From: Bog-950 sp046329495
GTDB taxonomy: Bacteria; Bacteroidota; Bacteroidia; Chitinophagales; LD1
DNA length: 64,000 nt
Direction: 5' to 3'
NCBI GenBank assembly: GCA_046329495.1
Contig: JAXLUO010000001.1
Span: 496,001-560,000 of the forward strand
The translations under genes and the position numbers were made by a program. Below the pieces are notes generated by a model. That model made no database searches, had not been told where the DNA came from, and was given only the letters and a program-made list of their open reading frames with translations. Below are positions 1 to 8,308 of the stretch, piece after piece (within the stretch, counting starts at the first letter, position 1; each line of letters starts with the position of its first letter).

Positions 1-19
1 TTAATATTCAATCTTAACA

Positions 20-709
20 ATGACCGGTACAGAGTTAAAATATAATAGCGACACTAACTGTTGGGCCACGTTAGCCTCAATCTCCGATTACGGGTCGGAT
101 GACAAAGGTTTCTTTGTTATACCAGATGTAACAATATTCTTTGGAGGCAGTACGAGTCAACAACCCGATACAGGACTCATATCATTTGGTAAGCATATAG
201 CCAAAATCCTGGAAACTGCAAGTGTAAATAACGCGCTAAAGCATTACTTAGATTTGCCCATACCCGGTCTTAAAGTTGGCAGTGTAATTGCTATGTCGAT
301 ATTTTCTGACTTGCGCAGACTGAATTCATCAATTAATACTGTTGGGCTTTGGATAACAGGTATTGCGATAGAATCATTATCGTTACCGTTGAGGCCAATT
401 AATAACTTTCAAAGTTCTACCAGTTCGTTTGTAGAATTTGCAGGTCTCATTGAATTAGCTAATAATGAGGTCAAAGACCAGATTAACAAAATAATATCTG
501 CTAACCTGTGTTTGCCGGTTAAAGCAGTTAATGTTAAGGACTCAAGAATGGTACAAATCGGAGGATATACACCAAGGATGTGTACTGGTACGCCAATAAA
601 TGCCATTTCAGAAATAAAATCGGCGAGAGTAGTCAAGATTTATAACAATGACGATAATATTAGAATGGAGTATGCAGTTGAGATATGGTGCTGTTGCGGC
701 GCAGGTTAA
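20..709 (+). CDS. Orphan hypothetical protein, 229 aa
   Basis: I do not recognise this protein. The frame is open from just after a stop at 2-4, so ATG 20 is the only ATG start available at the left edge. It has no signal peptide and no obvious membrane segment; residues 70-135 are moderately hydrophobic with short beta-like runs, and the C-terminus ends in a cluster of three cysteines (WCCCGAG). Codon use is AT-richer than in the neighbouring core genes and the protein is rich in Ser, Asn and Ile, which suggests a different origin. It lies next to a broken comM copy, so a genomic-island border is a reasonable reading (inference). The open frame of 229 codons is the main evidence that it is a gene; no motif supports a function. 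Confidence 0.55.
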   Translation: MTGTELKYNSDTNCWATLASISDYGSDDKGFFVIPDVTIFFGGSTSQQPDTGLISFGKHIAKILETASVNNALKHYLDLPIPGLKVGSVIAMSIFSDLRRLNSSINTVGLWITGIAIESLSLPLRPINNFQSSTSSFVEFAGLIELANNEVKDQINKIISANLCLPVKAVNVKDSRMVQIGGYTPRMCTGTPINAISEIKSARVVKIYNNDDNIRMEYAVEIWCCCGAG

Positions 710-821
710 AACTAAGTTAAGAGTTAAAATGCAGCATCAGCGTTTAAAATTAAACCTTCTTTTTCGCCATTTTTAAGTTCACCACGCATTATTAGCTGAT
801 AACCCCCTTTCATGTATAGCG

Positions 822-1442
822 ACGTCGCTAACGGTGTGATGCGGCGAACGGAAAGGACGCTGATAAATAAGCGAGCCGTTTTTGCCCAGCTTGCCTGCCA
901 CGGAATGTATTTTAGTTGTTTCTAATGCTTCCTGTAAACTAAGCGGGGGCAAAATGGTGGGCATGCGCTTGGCCAGCATGGTTTTACCGGCACCGGGAGG
1001 GCCGAAGAGGATAACGTTATGACACCCCGCGGCGGCAATTTCCAAGGCGCGCTTTTTATTCTCCTGTCCTTTTACATCGGCAAAATCGTACTCGTTTTTC
1101 AACAGGTTGTCGTTAAACTCCGCATGGGAGTCAATAACTGTAGGAACAATGGGTTGGGTGCCTTCAAGAAACCCGATTACTTCAGCCAGATTCTCAACAT
1201 CGATAACATCCAGTTGATTTACAATGGCTGCTTCACGGCAGTTTTGTTTGGGGAGAATGATGCCTTTAAGTTTTTCTTTGTGTGCTTGTATAGCGATAGT
1301 CAAGGCGCCTTTAATTGGCAATATGGTGCAATCGAGCGATAGCTTGCCCATGATGACATATAATCCAGCAGGTAGTAGTTTCTGAACCCCTACGCTCCCC
1401 AATCTTCTCTATCCTAACTGCGGAATTGGATGGTCTCGGCGA
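822..1442 (-). pseudogene. Truncated, rearranged second copy of comM
   Basis: A minus-strand frame (open 779-1402) matches residues about 102-281 of the intact ComM encoded at 5507-7045, including the Walker A loop GPPGAGKT, but lacks the N-terminal start region, Walker B and the C-terminal domain. About 50 bp at 1391-1442 additionally match the extreme 3' end of intact comM (5508-5561). In the intact gene the 3' end lies to the left of the middle; here it lies to the right, so the segments are permuted, both still in minus orientation. Roughly 822-1000 is about 96% identical to the intact copy, whereas 1000-1361 is clearly more diverged (about 80-85%), with about 18 amino-acid changes overall. 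The remnant cannot make a working ATPase. Tandem duplication followed by deletion, or acquisition from a related strain with gene conversion, would both explain it. Confidence 0.85.
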
Positions 1443-1447
1443 GGAAG

Positions 1448-1490
1448 GGCCACGCAACCCTGACCTTTTCGAAAAATCGGAAAGGGGTGC
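1448..1490. repeat. Short hairpin repeat, copy A
   Basis: A block beginning ggccacgc and containing an imperfect hairpin (ccttttcga, short A-rich loop, tcggaaagg) resembles a block at 5398-5440. Each copy sits next to a comM 3' end, but on opposite sides of it. It may be a dispersed intergenic repeat or part of the duplicated comM flank; two copies in one window do not settle this. Confidence 0.45.
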
Positions 1491-1688
1491 ACGGTTTACG
1501 GTCCACAGTTCACCGCAAGTCCATACCTGAATAACGTTGGTAGTGATTCTTGAAGATGCAATACTGTATCCCGGAAGCTATAAGCATAGTTTAGACAAAG
1601 CAGGATGGATCATCAAAGGGCTGCTGTTTTTTTCCATTATTTTCTCGTCGCAAGCTATATATGTAATCGGTTTGATAGTTTTATTACC

Positions 1689-1696
1689 TACCTTCG
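1689..1696 (+). promoter_or_regulatory. Possible -7 box for the LamG repeat protein
   Basis: TACCTTCG is one base from the Bacteroidota -7 consensus TAnnTTTG and lies 28 bp before ATG 1725. A TTTG at 1671-1674 is closer than the usual 17-23 nt spacing, so the -33 element is doubtful. Confidence 0.3.
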
Positions 1697-1724
1697 TACG
1701 CGCATTTTGTTAAACCCTGAATAG

Positions 1725-4700
1725 ATGAGAAATATTTTTACAACCCTGTTTACCCTTTGTTTTCTAACCAATCTGTTTGCCCAGCCGGGCAATGCCCTTA
1801 ATTTTGATGGCGTTGACGACAGGATTAATGCTCCGCTACCCGCCGTATTTAGCGATATACCGAATAATGATATTACCATAGAAGCCTGGGTTAACCCTTC
1901 CGGATCGGCCTTTCAGCGGATTGTTTTCGCCGAACCCAGTACGACTAACTTTATGTCGATGGGAACATCAACCGGTAACGTAATTTATTTTTATGTAATT
2001 AAGAATGGCACTACGTACAGCCTTGGAACTACTACCACCATTCCCCAAAACAGCTGGACCCATGTTGCCTGTACCTGGAAGGCAAGCACTAATACTATTA
2101 ACTGTTATTTTAATGGAATTTTGCAGCCATCGGTAGCCGGTGGTTCTTCTTCCAACGGAACTGCGGGCTTGCTAAGTATAGGTGCACGTCCGGATGGAGC
2201 CCAGTTTTTTAACGGTGCGCTGGATGATATAAGAATTTGGAGCGAAGCGCGCACGGCTTGCCAGCTGCAAGCTAACATGAACGCCAACCTAACCGGTTCG
2301 GAACCAAACCTGCAGGCTTTCTATCCGTTTAACCAGGGCACTGCAGGTGGAACCAATAGTGGTGTTACCACGCTAACGGATAATGCCGGTAATAGCGATG
2401 GCACCTTAATTAATTTTAGCTTAACCGGCAACAGCAGCAACTGGGTTGCTTCGGGGGCAAATTTAAATGTGCAGGGTCTACAGGTAGCTTCGCGGGTGGT
2501 AACTGATACAACAATATGCTATGGCTCGGGTTATACACTACCCGACGGCAGCTTACTGAATCATGTAATTGCGCCGGTAAAGGATACGATCCGATCATTA
2601 ACCGCTGCCGGATGCGATAGCTTTACCATCACTAATATTAATGTTGGGTTGTGTGGTACTAATAACGCACTTGATTTTGATGGTGCGAATGACGTTGTTA
2701 ATACTTCGTTACCTGCGGTTTTCAATAATATTCCGGGCAATGATATTACCATAGAGGCCTGGGTAAACCCTGCGGGTTCGGCCTTTCAACGGATTGTTTT
2801 TGCCGAACCCAGTACGACCAATTTTATGTCGATGGGAACGTCAACCGGTAACGTGATTTACTTTTATGTAATTAAAAACGGTACTACGTATAGCCTGGGA
2901 ACTACTACTACCATTCCACAAAACAGCTGGACCCACGTTGCCTGTACCTGGGAAGCCAGTACCAATACAGTGAAATGTTATTTTAACGGCATATTACAGC
3001 CCTCTGTAAATGGTGGTGCATCATCTACCGGAACGGCGGGCATGCTGAGTATTGGTGCACGGCCGGGAGGGGCGCAGTATTTCTCAGGTAAGCTTGATGA
3101 AATCAGGATATGGAGTGAAGCGCGCACGGCTTGCGAGTTGCAAGCTAATTACCGGACCGCACTAAACGGCACTGAAACCAACCTGGCAGCTTATTATACA
3201 TTTGACCATGGCGTGGCAGGAGGCAACAATACGGGTGTAACAACCCTTGTTGATTTCGCCGGGGGGAATAACGGCACGCTTAACGGCTTCACCTTAAATG
3301 GCGGTGCCAGCAATTGGGTTACTTCTGGTGCCGTGCGCAATACATTGGGCCTACAGGATGCTGATACAACATTGCAAAACGTTTTTGTTTGTAAGGGCGA
3401 AGATTATACGTTCCCCGATGCAACTTCGGCAACCAATATTACTGCACAACTAATACATGCCAGTCATTTAATTAATGGAAATGGCTGCGATAGTGTAGTT
3501 GTAACCACCGTTAACGTAAACCCTACTTATAACCAAACCACCAGCGCTACTATTTGCAGCGGCGGTAGCTATACCTTTGCTGACGGAACTACCCAGAGCA
3601 ACATCACGGCCCAGGTAGTTTATACAAGTCACCTGCAAACTATAAACGGCTGCGATAGCATTATTGTAACCACGGTTAACGTAAACCCTACTTACAACCA
3701 AACCACCAGCGCTACTATTTGCAGCGGTGGTAGCTATACCTTTGCTGATGGAACCACGCAGAGCAACATCACCAGCCAGGTAGTATATACCAGTCACCTG
3801 CAAACGATAAATGGTTGTGATAGTGTAATTGTAACCACGGTTAATGTAAACCCTACCTATAACCAAACTACCAGCGCTACTATTTGCAGTGGTGGTAGCT
3901 ATACCTTTGCTGACGGCACTACCCAGAGCAACATCACGGCTCAGGTAGTTTATACCAGTCACCTTCAAACGATAAATGGTTGTGATAGTGTAATTGTAAC
4001 CACGGTTAATGTAAACCCTACCTACAACCAAGCCAACAGTGCTACTATTTGCAGCGGCAGTAGCTACACCTTTGCCGACGGCACTGCACAAAGCAACATC
4101 ACGGCTCAGGTAGTTTATACCAGTCACCTGCAAACGGTTAACGGTTGTGACAGCATTATTGTAACCACGGTTAATGTAAACCCTACCTATAACCAAACCA
4201 CCAGCGCTACTATTTGCAGTGGCGGTAGCTATACCTTTGCCGACGGCACTACACAAAGCAACATCACGGCTCAGGTAGTTTATACCAGTCACCTGCAAAC
4301 GGTTAACGGCTGCGATAGCATTATTGTGACCACGGTAGATGTAAACCCTACTTACAACCAAACCACCAGCGCTACTATTTGCAGTGGCGGTAGCTATACC
4401 TTTGCTGATGGAACTACCCAAAACAACATAACTGCACAGACTGTTTACACCAGCACCTTGCAAACGGTAAACGGCTGCGACAGCATTATTGTAACCACGG
4501 TTAATGTAAACCCAACGTACAGCCAAACCACCAGCGCTACTATTTGCAGCGGTGGTAGCTATACCTTTGCCGACGGCACTACCCAGAGCAACATCACGGC
4601 TCAGGTAGTTTATACCAGTCACCTGCAAACGATAAATGGCTGCGATAGCGTAATTGTAACTACGGTGGATGTAGCAACTGTAAACACAACTGTAGTTCAA

Positions 4701-5144
4701 AACAATGACACGCTGACTGCAACAGGCGATTCCTTTCAGTGGTTAACGTGCACGGGCAATGGATATACAGTTATTGGTGGTGCTATAAGCGCTACGTATA
4801 TTGCTTCATCAAACGGTAGTTATGCGGTAGTAGTTACCTCCAATAATTGTTCCGACACCTCGCAATGCTACCAGGTAATTAAAAACGATATTGCCGGTAC
4901 CGATATTACGGCAAGGCTGAAGCTATATCCGAACCCTACAACAGGCCGCTTTGTAATTGAAACCACCGGGCTGACTAACGCTATAAAAATAGAGGTATTG
5001 GATATGGATGGCCGCCTGGTAAGCATCCACCAACACTACAACAGCAACACGGCCGAGGAGTTTATTCAGGCTGCTGCAGGTATATATTTTGTAAAAGTAA
5101 CCACTACCGATGGCACCGCCATATTTAAGGTGGTGAAAGAATAA
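1725..5144 (+). CDS. Secreted LamG-domain protein with tandem repeats and T9SS type A sorting domain
   Basis: An 1139-residue exported surface protein. A signal peptide (residues 1-19, ending LFAQ) is followed by two LamG/concanavalin-A-like segments (about 25-235 and 310-540) that are themselves near-duplicates, sharing for instance ITIEAWVNP. A divergent cysteine-containing repeat follows, then seven near-identical 55-residue repeats (about 601-983), each with the motifs ATICSGGSYTFADGT and GCDS. The last 80 residues carry the T9SS type A sorting signature (LYPNPTTGRFVIE) ending in KVVKE. By family knowledge LamG folds bind glycans or proteins, and the C-terminal domain is cleaved after passage through the T9SS pore. 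The two cysteines per repeat could form one disulfide each (inference). A strong terminator follows at once, so the gene is probably monocistronic. Ligand unknown. Confidence 0.9.
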   Translation: MRNIFTTLFTLCFLTNLFAQPGNALNFDGVDDRINAPLPAVFSDIPNNDITIEAWVNPSGSAFQRIVFAEPSTTNFMSMGTSTGNVIYFYVIKNGTTYSLGTTTTIPQNSWTHVACTWKASTNTINCYFNGILQPSVAGGSSSNGTAGLLSIGARPDGAQFFNGALDDIRIWSEARTACQLQANMNANLTGSEPNLQAFYPFNQGTAGGTNSGVTTLTDNAGNSDGTLINFSLTGNSSNWVASGANLNVQGLQVASRVVTDTTICYGSGYTLPDGSLLNHVIAPVKDTIRSLTAAGCDSFTITNINVGLCGTNNALDFDGANDVVNTSLPAVFNNIPGNDITIEAWVNPAGSAFQRIVFAEPSTTNFMSMGTSTGNVIYFYVIKNGTTYSLGTTTTIPQNSWTHVACTWEASTNTVKCYFNGILQPSVNGGASSTGTAGMLSIGARPGGAQYFSGKLDEIRIWSEARTACELQANYRTALNGTETNLAAYYTFDHGVAGGNNTGVTTLVDFAGGNNGTLNGFTLNGGASNWVTSGAVRNTLGLQDADTTLQNVFVCKGEDYTFPDATSATNITAQLIHASHLINGNGCDSVVVTTVNVNPTYNQTTSATICSGGSYTFADGTTQSNITAQVVYTSHLQTINGCDSIIVTTVNVNPTYNQTTSATICSGGSYTFADGTTQSNITSQVVYTSHLQTINGCDSVIVTTVNVNPTYNQTTSATICSGGSYTFADGTTQSNITAQVVYTSHLQTINGCDSVIVTTVNVNPTYNQANSATICSGSSYTFADGTAQSNITAQVVYTSHLQTVNGCDSIIVTTVNVNPTYNQTTSATICSGGSYTFADGTTQSNITAQVVYTSHLQTVNGCDSIIVTTVDVNPTYNQTTSATICSGGSYTFADGTTQNNITAQTVYTSTLQTVNGCDSIIVTTVNVNPTYSQTTSATICSGGSYTFADGTTQSNITAQVVYTSHLQTINGCDSVIVTTVDVATVNTTVVQNNDTLTATGDSFQWLTCTGNGYTVIGGAISATYIASSNGSYAVVVTSNNCSDTSQCYQVIKNDIAGTDITARLKLYPNPTTGRFVIETTGLTNAIKIEVLDMDGRLVSIHQHYNSNTAEEFIQAAAGIYFVKVTTTDGTAIFKVVKE
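3525..4679 (+). repeat. Seven tandem 165-bp coding repeats
   Basis: The unit is 165 bp (55 codons); successive units start at 3525 and 3690 and keep phase seven times. Units differ at only a few codons, mostly silent, and the least similar are units 4 and 6. Such similarity at DNA level suggests recent expansion or homogenisation by recombination, so copy number may vary between strains and assemblies may collapse here. Confidence 0.95.
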
Positions 5145-5163
5145 ATAGGTTATGCCTAAAAGC

Positions 5164-5200
5164 AAAACGCCGCTCCTGCAAAGAGCGGCGTTTTGTTTTT
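5164..5200 (+). terminator. Rho-independent terminator of the LamG protein gene
   Basis: A perfect 12-bp stem (aaaacgccgctc / gagcggcgtttt) with a 7-nt loop is followed by gttttt. It lies 20 bp after the stop codon at 5144. The stem starts with an A-run, so it might also work from the opposite strand. Confidence 0.9.
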
Positions 5201-5506
5201 AGGCCTTTCAACTTAACTTAATTTTAAGGGTTTGAAGGCCGTAAGGGAATTTGTTATAAGCACAATTAAGAATTGAATCTGCCCTAACGCTTGGCACAAG
5301 AAGCATAGCAATGGCATGGCTTCAATTCTTGCGCCAATGGAGGCAACGCAAAGGCAGCATCCAAGTGAGATCGCTTATACAATTGATAAAATATTTTGGC
5401 CACGCATGCCTACCCTTTCCGAGAAATCAGAAGGGGACATCGCAAGGCTGCCGTTACTGGGGGCTGCCTAATTAATCTAAAATCAAAAATCTTCCTTCTA
5501 AAATCT
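5201..5506. other. 306-bp gap with an inverted repeat and hairpin repeat copy B
   Basis: No gene seen. The stretch holds a perfect 10-bp inverted repeat (aagaattgaa at 5268-5277 and ttcaattctt at 5321-5330, 43 nt apart) and, at 5398-5440, the second copy of the ggccacgc hairpin repeat also found at 1448-1490. The rest is featureless and lies downstream of comM. Confidence 0.5.
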
Positions 5507-7045
5507 TTACGCTCCCCAATCTTCTCTATCCAAACTGCGGAATTGGATGGCTTCGGCGAGGTGTTCGGTTTTGATGTCGTCGCTGGCGGCGAGGTCGGCA
5601 ATGGTGCGGCTTACTTTTATGATGCGGTCGTAGGCGCGGGCACTGAGGTTTAGTTTGGTCATGGCGCGGTTCAGCAGGTTTTTGCCTACCTCGGTGATCT
5701 TACAAATCTCCTGCACCATCTGTGCTTCCATTTGCGCATTGGCGTGTAAGCCTTCGCGGCCTTCAAAACGTTTGGCCTGTATTTCCCTCGCACGCATTAC
5801 CCGTTCACGGATGCTGGTACTATTATCGGTTTTGCGTTCGCTGCTTAGTTCGTTAAACGATACGGGAGTTACTTCTACATGCAGGTCGATACGGTCTAAA
5901 AGCGGCCCGCTTATTTTGTTGAGATATTTTTGTACAACCCCCGGCGCACATACACATTCCTTCTCGGGGTGGTTAAAATAACCACAGGGGCAGGGGTTCA
6001 TACTGGCTACCAGCATAAAGTTGCTGGGGTAGGTAATGCTGAACTTGCTGCGCGAGATAGTAACGCGGCGTTCTTCCATAGGCTGACGCATTACCTCCAG
6101 CACGGTGCGTTTAAATTCCGGCAATTCATCTAAAAACAAAACACCATTGTGTGCTAAGGATATTTCGCCGGGTTGAGGATAGCTGCCGCCGCCCACCAGA
6201 GCTACGTCGCTAACGGTGTGATGCGGTGAGCGGAAAGGTCGCTGATAAATAAGCGAGCCGTTTTTGCCCAGCTTGCCTGCCACGGAATGTATTTTAGTTG
6301 TTTCTAATGCTTCCTGTAAACTAAGCGGAGGCAAAATGGTGGGCATGCGCTTGGCCAGCATGGTTTTACCGGCACCCGGCGGGCCGATGAGGATAACGTT
6401 ATGTCCGCCTGCGGCGGCAATTTCAAGCGCACGCTTGATATTCTCCTGACCCTTTACATCGGCGAAGTCGTATTCGCTCTTCAGCAGGTTATCGTTGAAC
6501 TCGGCGCGGGTGTCAATTACGGTTGGTGTAATGGGTTGCGTGCCTTCTAAAAAGCCAATTACTTCGGCAAGATTTTCGACACCTATTACATCTAATTGAT
6601 TTACGATGGCAGCTTCCCGGGCGTTTTGTTTGGGAAGGATGAAGCCTTTGAATTTTTCTTTGCGCGCTTGTATAGCAATGGGTAAAGCCCCTTTAATAGG
6701 TAGTATGTTACCATCCAGCGAAAGCTCGCCCATGATTACATACTTATCAAACTGCTCACTGCTTATCTGACCATCGGCAGCAAGAATGCCCAATGCCATA
6801 GGCAGGTCATATGCAGTGCCTTCCTTACGGATATCAGCCGGAGAAAGGTTGATTACTACCTTTTGCCTTGGAAATGAATAACCATTGTGGCGCATGGCGG
6901 TTTCCATGCGGTGCCAACTTTCCTTAACGGCATTATCCGGCAAACCCACCATGAAGAACTTTGTGCCACCCATTACACTTACTTCTACTGTAATAGTAGC
7001 GGCATCAACACCATATAACGCACTGCCATACAACTTAACCAGCAT
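5507..7045 (-). CDS. comM: ComM/YifB family AAA+ ATPase (Mg-chelatase-like)
   Basis: Full-length member, 512 residues. The N-terminal Lon-protease-like fold covers about 1-170, the AAA+ domain has Walker A GPPGAGKT at 221-228 and Walker B VLFLDE at 301-306, and a cysteine cluster (CPCGYF...CVC) lies near 355-370 before the C-terminal Mg-chelatase domain. In naturally transformable bacteria ComM is a hexameric helicase that promotes branch migration during integration of incoming DNA; despite the family name there is no evidence for magnesium chelation. ATG 7045 is the natural start, and a TACTTTCG box directly upstream would make the transcript almost leaderless. A diverged, rearranged fragment of the same gene is present at 822-1442. 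No neighbouring competence genes are visible. Confidence 0.95.
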   Translation of the reverse strand: MLVKLYGSALYGVDAATITVEVSVMGGTKFFMVGLPDNAVKESWHRMETAMRHNGYSFPRQKVVINLSPADIRKEGTAYDLPMALGILAADGQISSEQFDKYVIMGELSLDGNILPIKGALPIAIQARKEKFKGFILPKQNAREAAIVNQLDVIGVENLAEVIGFLEGTQPITPTVIDTRAEFNDNLLKSEYDFADVKGQENIKRALEIAAAGGHNVILIGPPGAGKTMLAKRMPTILPPLSLQEALETTKIHSVAGKLGKNGSLIYQRPFRSPHHTVSDVALVGGGSYPQPGEISLAHNGVLFLDELPEFKRTVLEVMRQPMEERRVTISRSKFSITYPSNFMLVASMNPCPCGYFNHPEKECVCAPGVVQKYLNKISGPLLDRIDLHVEVTPVSFNELSSERKTDNSTSIRERVMRAREIQAKRFEGREGLHANAQMEAQMVQEICKITEVGKNLLNRAMTKLNLSARAYDRIIKVSRTIADLAASDDIKTEHLAEAIQFRSLDREDWGA

Positions 7046-7049
7046 GTGC

Positions 7050-7057
7050 CGAAAGTA
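7050..7057 (-). promoter_or_regulatory. Possible -7 box for comM
   Basis: On the minus strand TACTTTCG matches TAnnTTTG with one mismatch, ending 4 nt before ATG 7045. No clear -33 TTTG was found. Confidence 0.35.
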
Positions 7058-7196
7058 AGAAACCTATTGGAAATAAGGGGCTTGTGATTTTGGAATGCAG
7101 CGAAAAAAATGCGTTAACATACATGCGTCAAGTAAACGCAGGGCGAAGGCCAGCCCACATATCGGAAATTGTAAGGATGAATAGATTAATGTTAAG

Positions 7197-7712
7197 TTAT
7201 TTCGGCGGATCCAGCACCGTGCCGCATTTTTTGCAGGTGCGCAGTTCCTCGTTGGCGTAAAATTTCTCCATAACACCGGGCAGGTCCTGCACAATATCGG
7301 TTACCTGCATTTTTTCTTCGTACAGTTTGTTGCCGCAGTTTTCGCAATACCACTGGAATGCATCGAGCATGCCCGAAGGGCGGTTTACTTCCATCACCAG
7401 GCCAACAGTGTTCTCTGGCCGTCGTGGACTGTGCGGTGTACGGGCTGGTAGTAGGAAGATCTCACCTTCTTTGATGTTTATGTCAACCGGTTTGCCCTCC
7501 TCGATAATCTTAACCGTAATATCGCCTTCCAGTTGGTAGAAGAACTCTTCGGTTTCGTTAAAGTGGTAGTCCTTACGTTTATTGGGGCCGCCCACCACCA
7601 TCACCACAAAATCATCATTGCCTTTGTAAACTACCTGATTCATTACAGGTGGTTTCAGCAAATGGCGGTGCTCGTCAATCCACTTCTTAAAATTTATCGG
7701 TCTGGTTATCAT
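7197..7712 (-). CDS. nbaC: 3-hydroxyanthranilate 3,4-dioxygenase
   Basis: 171 residues, the usual bacterial length. This cupin opens the ring of 3-hydroxyanthranilate to 2-amino-3-carboxymuconate semialdehyde, in tryptophan/kynurenine breakdown or the route to quinolinate and NAD. Iron ligands are visible at H50, E56 (HFNETEE) and H94 (PHSPRRP), and the bacterial-type second, rubredoxin-like metal site is complete (C123xxC126 and C160xxC163). ATG 7712 lies 21 bp after the stop of the Uma2 gene, so the two may be co-transcribed, although no functional link is evident. The 2-aminomuconate-semialdehyde-type dehydrogenase at 10319-11761 would act later in the same route; the intervening decarboxylase (ACMSD) is not in this window. 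Confidence 0.95.
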   Translation of the reverse strand: MITRPINFKKWIDEHRHLLKPPVMNQVVYKGNDDFVVMVVGGPNKRKDYHFNETEEFFYQLEGDITVKIIEEGKPVDINIKEGEIFLLPARTPHSPRRPENTVGLVMEVNRPSGMLDAFQWYCENCGNKLYEEKMQVTDIVQDLPGVMEKFYANEELRTCKKCGTVLDPPK

Positions 7713-7733
7713 AACACGGTTTTGTAAGTAATA

Positions 7734-8255
7734 TTAGAAATTAAATGAGCAGTCCATGGCCTCGCTCGTTACCATTCCCTTTTCGCGGTAAACCTCATGA
7801 TAACGGTTGTTCTGCAGGGCATATTTTACCACGGTCTTGTCTTCGGGGTACACCAAAAAATATTCCTTAACGCCGTAGCGTTCGTAAATATCGAATTTGC
7901 GTTTGGTGTCGTTAAAGGCGTTGGAAGGCGATACGAGTTCAAAGACCACGTCGGGCGCTTCAGTAATTTTGCCATCCACAATTATATGCAGCCGTTCAGT
8001 GCTTATAAAAAGTATATCCGGCTGAACCACGTACTCTCCCAAAACAACATCCATTGGAGCACAAACGGACTGCCCTTTACCGTTGGCATGTAAGGCCTGT
8101 AGAATTTTGAAATAGAGATTACCTGACAGGAACTGATGACCATAATCTGGCGTGGGTTCGCGCACAATTTCCCCGTCTATCAGCTCTACATTCACCTCGT
8201 TAAGCTGCATAAATTCGGCGGGGGTCACCTTCTTTTTTTCTTCGGTAAGAATCAT
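7734..8255 (-). CDS. Uma2 family (DUF820) restriction-endonuclease-fold protein
   Basis: A 173-residue PD-(D/E)XK-fold protein of the Uma2 family. The family pattern is visible: GEIVREPTP, then QPDILFIS, APDVVFELVSPSN, and YGVKEYFLVYPED near the end. Despite the nuclease fold, the function of these proteins is not known; they are abundant in cyanobacteria and scattered in Bacteroidota, often as singletons in variable regions. I chose ATG 8255 (protein beginning MILTEE) over the longer TTG 8273, because that TTG is the end of a promoter -7 box (8271-8278). The gene is divergent from the SDR gene. Acquisition by transfer is plausible but base composition gives no strong hint. Confidence 0.85.
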   Translation of the reverse strand: MILTEEKKKVTPAEFMQLNEVNVELIDGEIVREPTPDYGHQFLSGNLYFKILQALHANGKGQSVCAPMDVVLGEYVVQPDILFISTERLHIIVDGKITEAPDVVFELVSPSNAFNDTKRKFDIYERYGVKEYFLVYPEDKTVVKYALQNNRYHEVYREKGMVTSEAMDCSFNF

Positions 8256-8270
8256 CGTTGGTGCTTTACT

Positions 8271-8278
8271 CAAAAATA
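8271..8278 (-). promoter_or_regulatory. -7 box for the Uma2 gene
   Basis: The minus strand reads TATTTTTG, a perfect TAnnTTTG. Its last three bases are an in-frame TTG that mimics a start codon; transcription would begin near 8266, supporting ATG 8255. Confidence 0.55.
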
Positions 8279-8308
8279 GTAATTTTCAGCGGTATAAAAT
8301 TTGGCAAA

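Noticed and set aside
3525..4679. CRISPR-like repeat array
   Set aside because: Units are contiguous, 165 bp and coding; there are no unique spacers and no cas genes.
3468..4700. 410-codon open frame on the minus strand across the repeats
   Set aside because: It is the antisense shadow of seven tandem coding repeats; the repeat unit is a multiple of three, so an open antisense frame in one unit is open in all. The sense frame has the signal peptide and sorting domain.
5507..7045. Magnesium chelatase subunit for chlorophyll synthesis
   Set aside because: The Lon-like N-terminal domain and full layout match ComM/YifB, not ChlI/BchI; no other tetrapyrrole gene is present.
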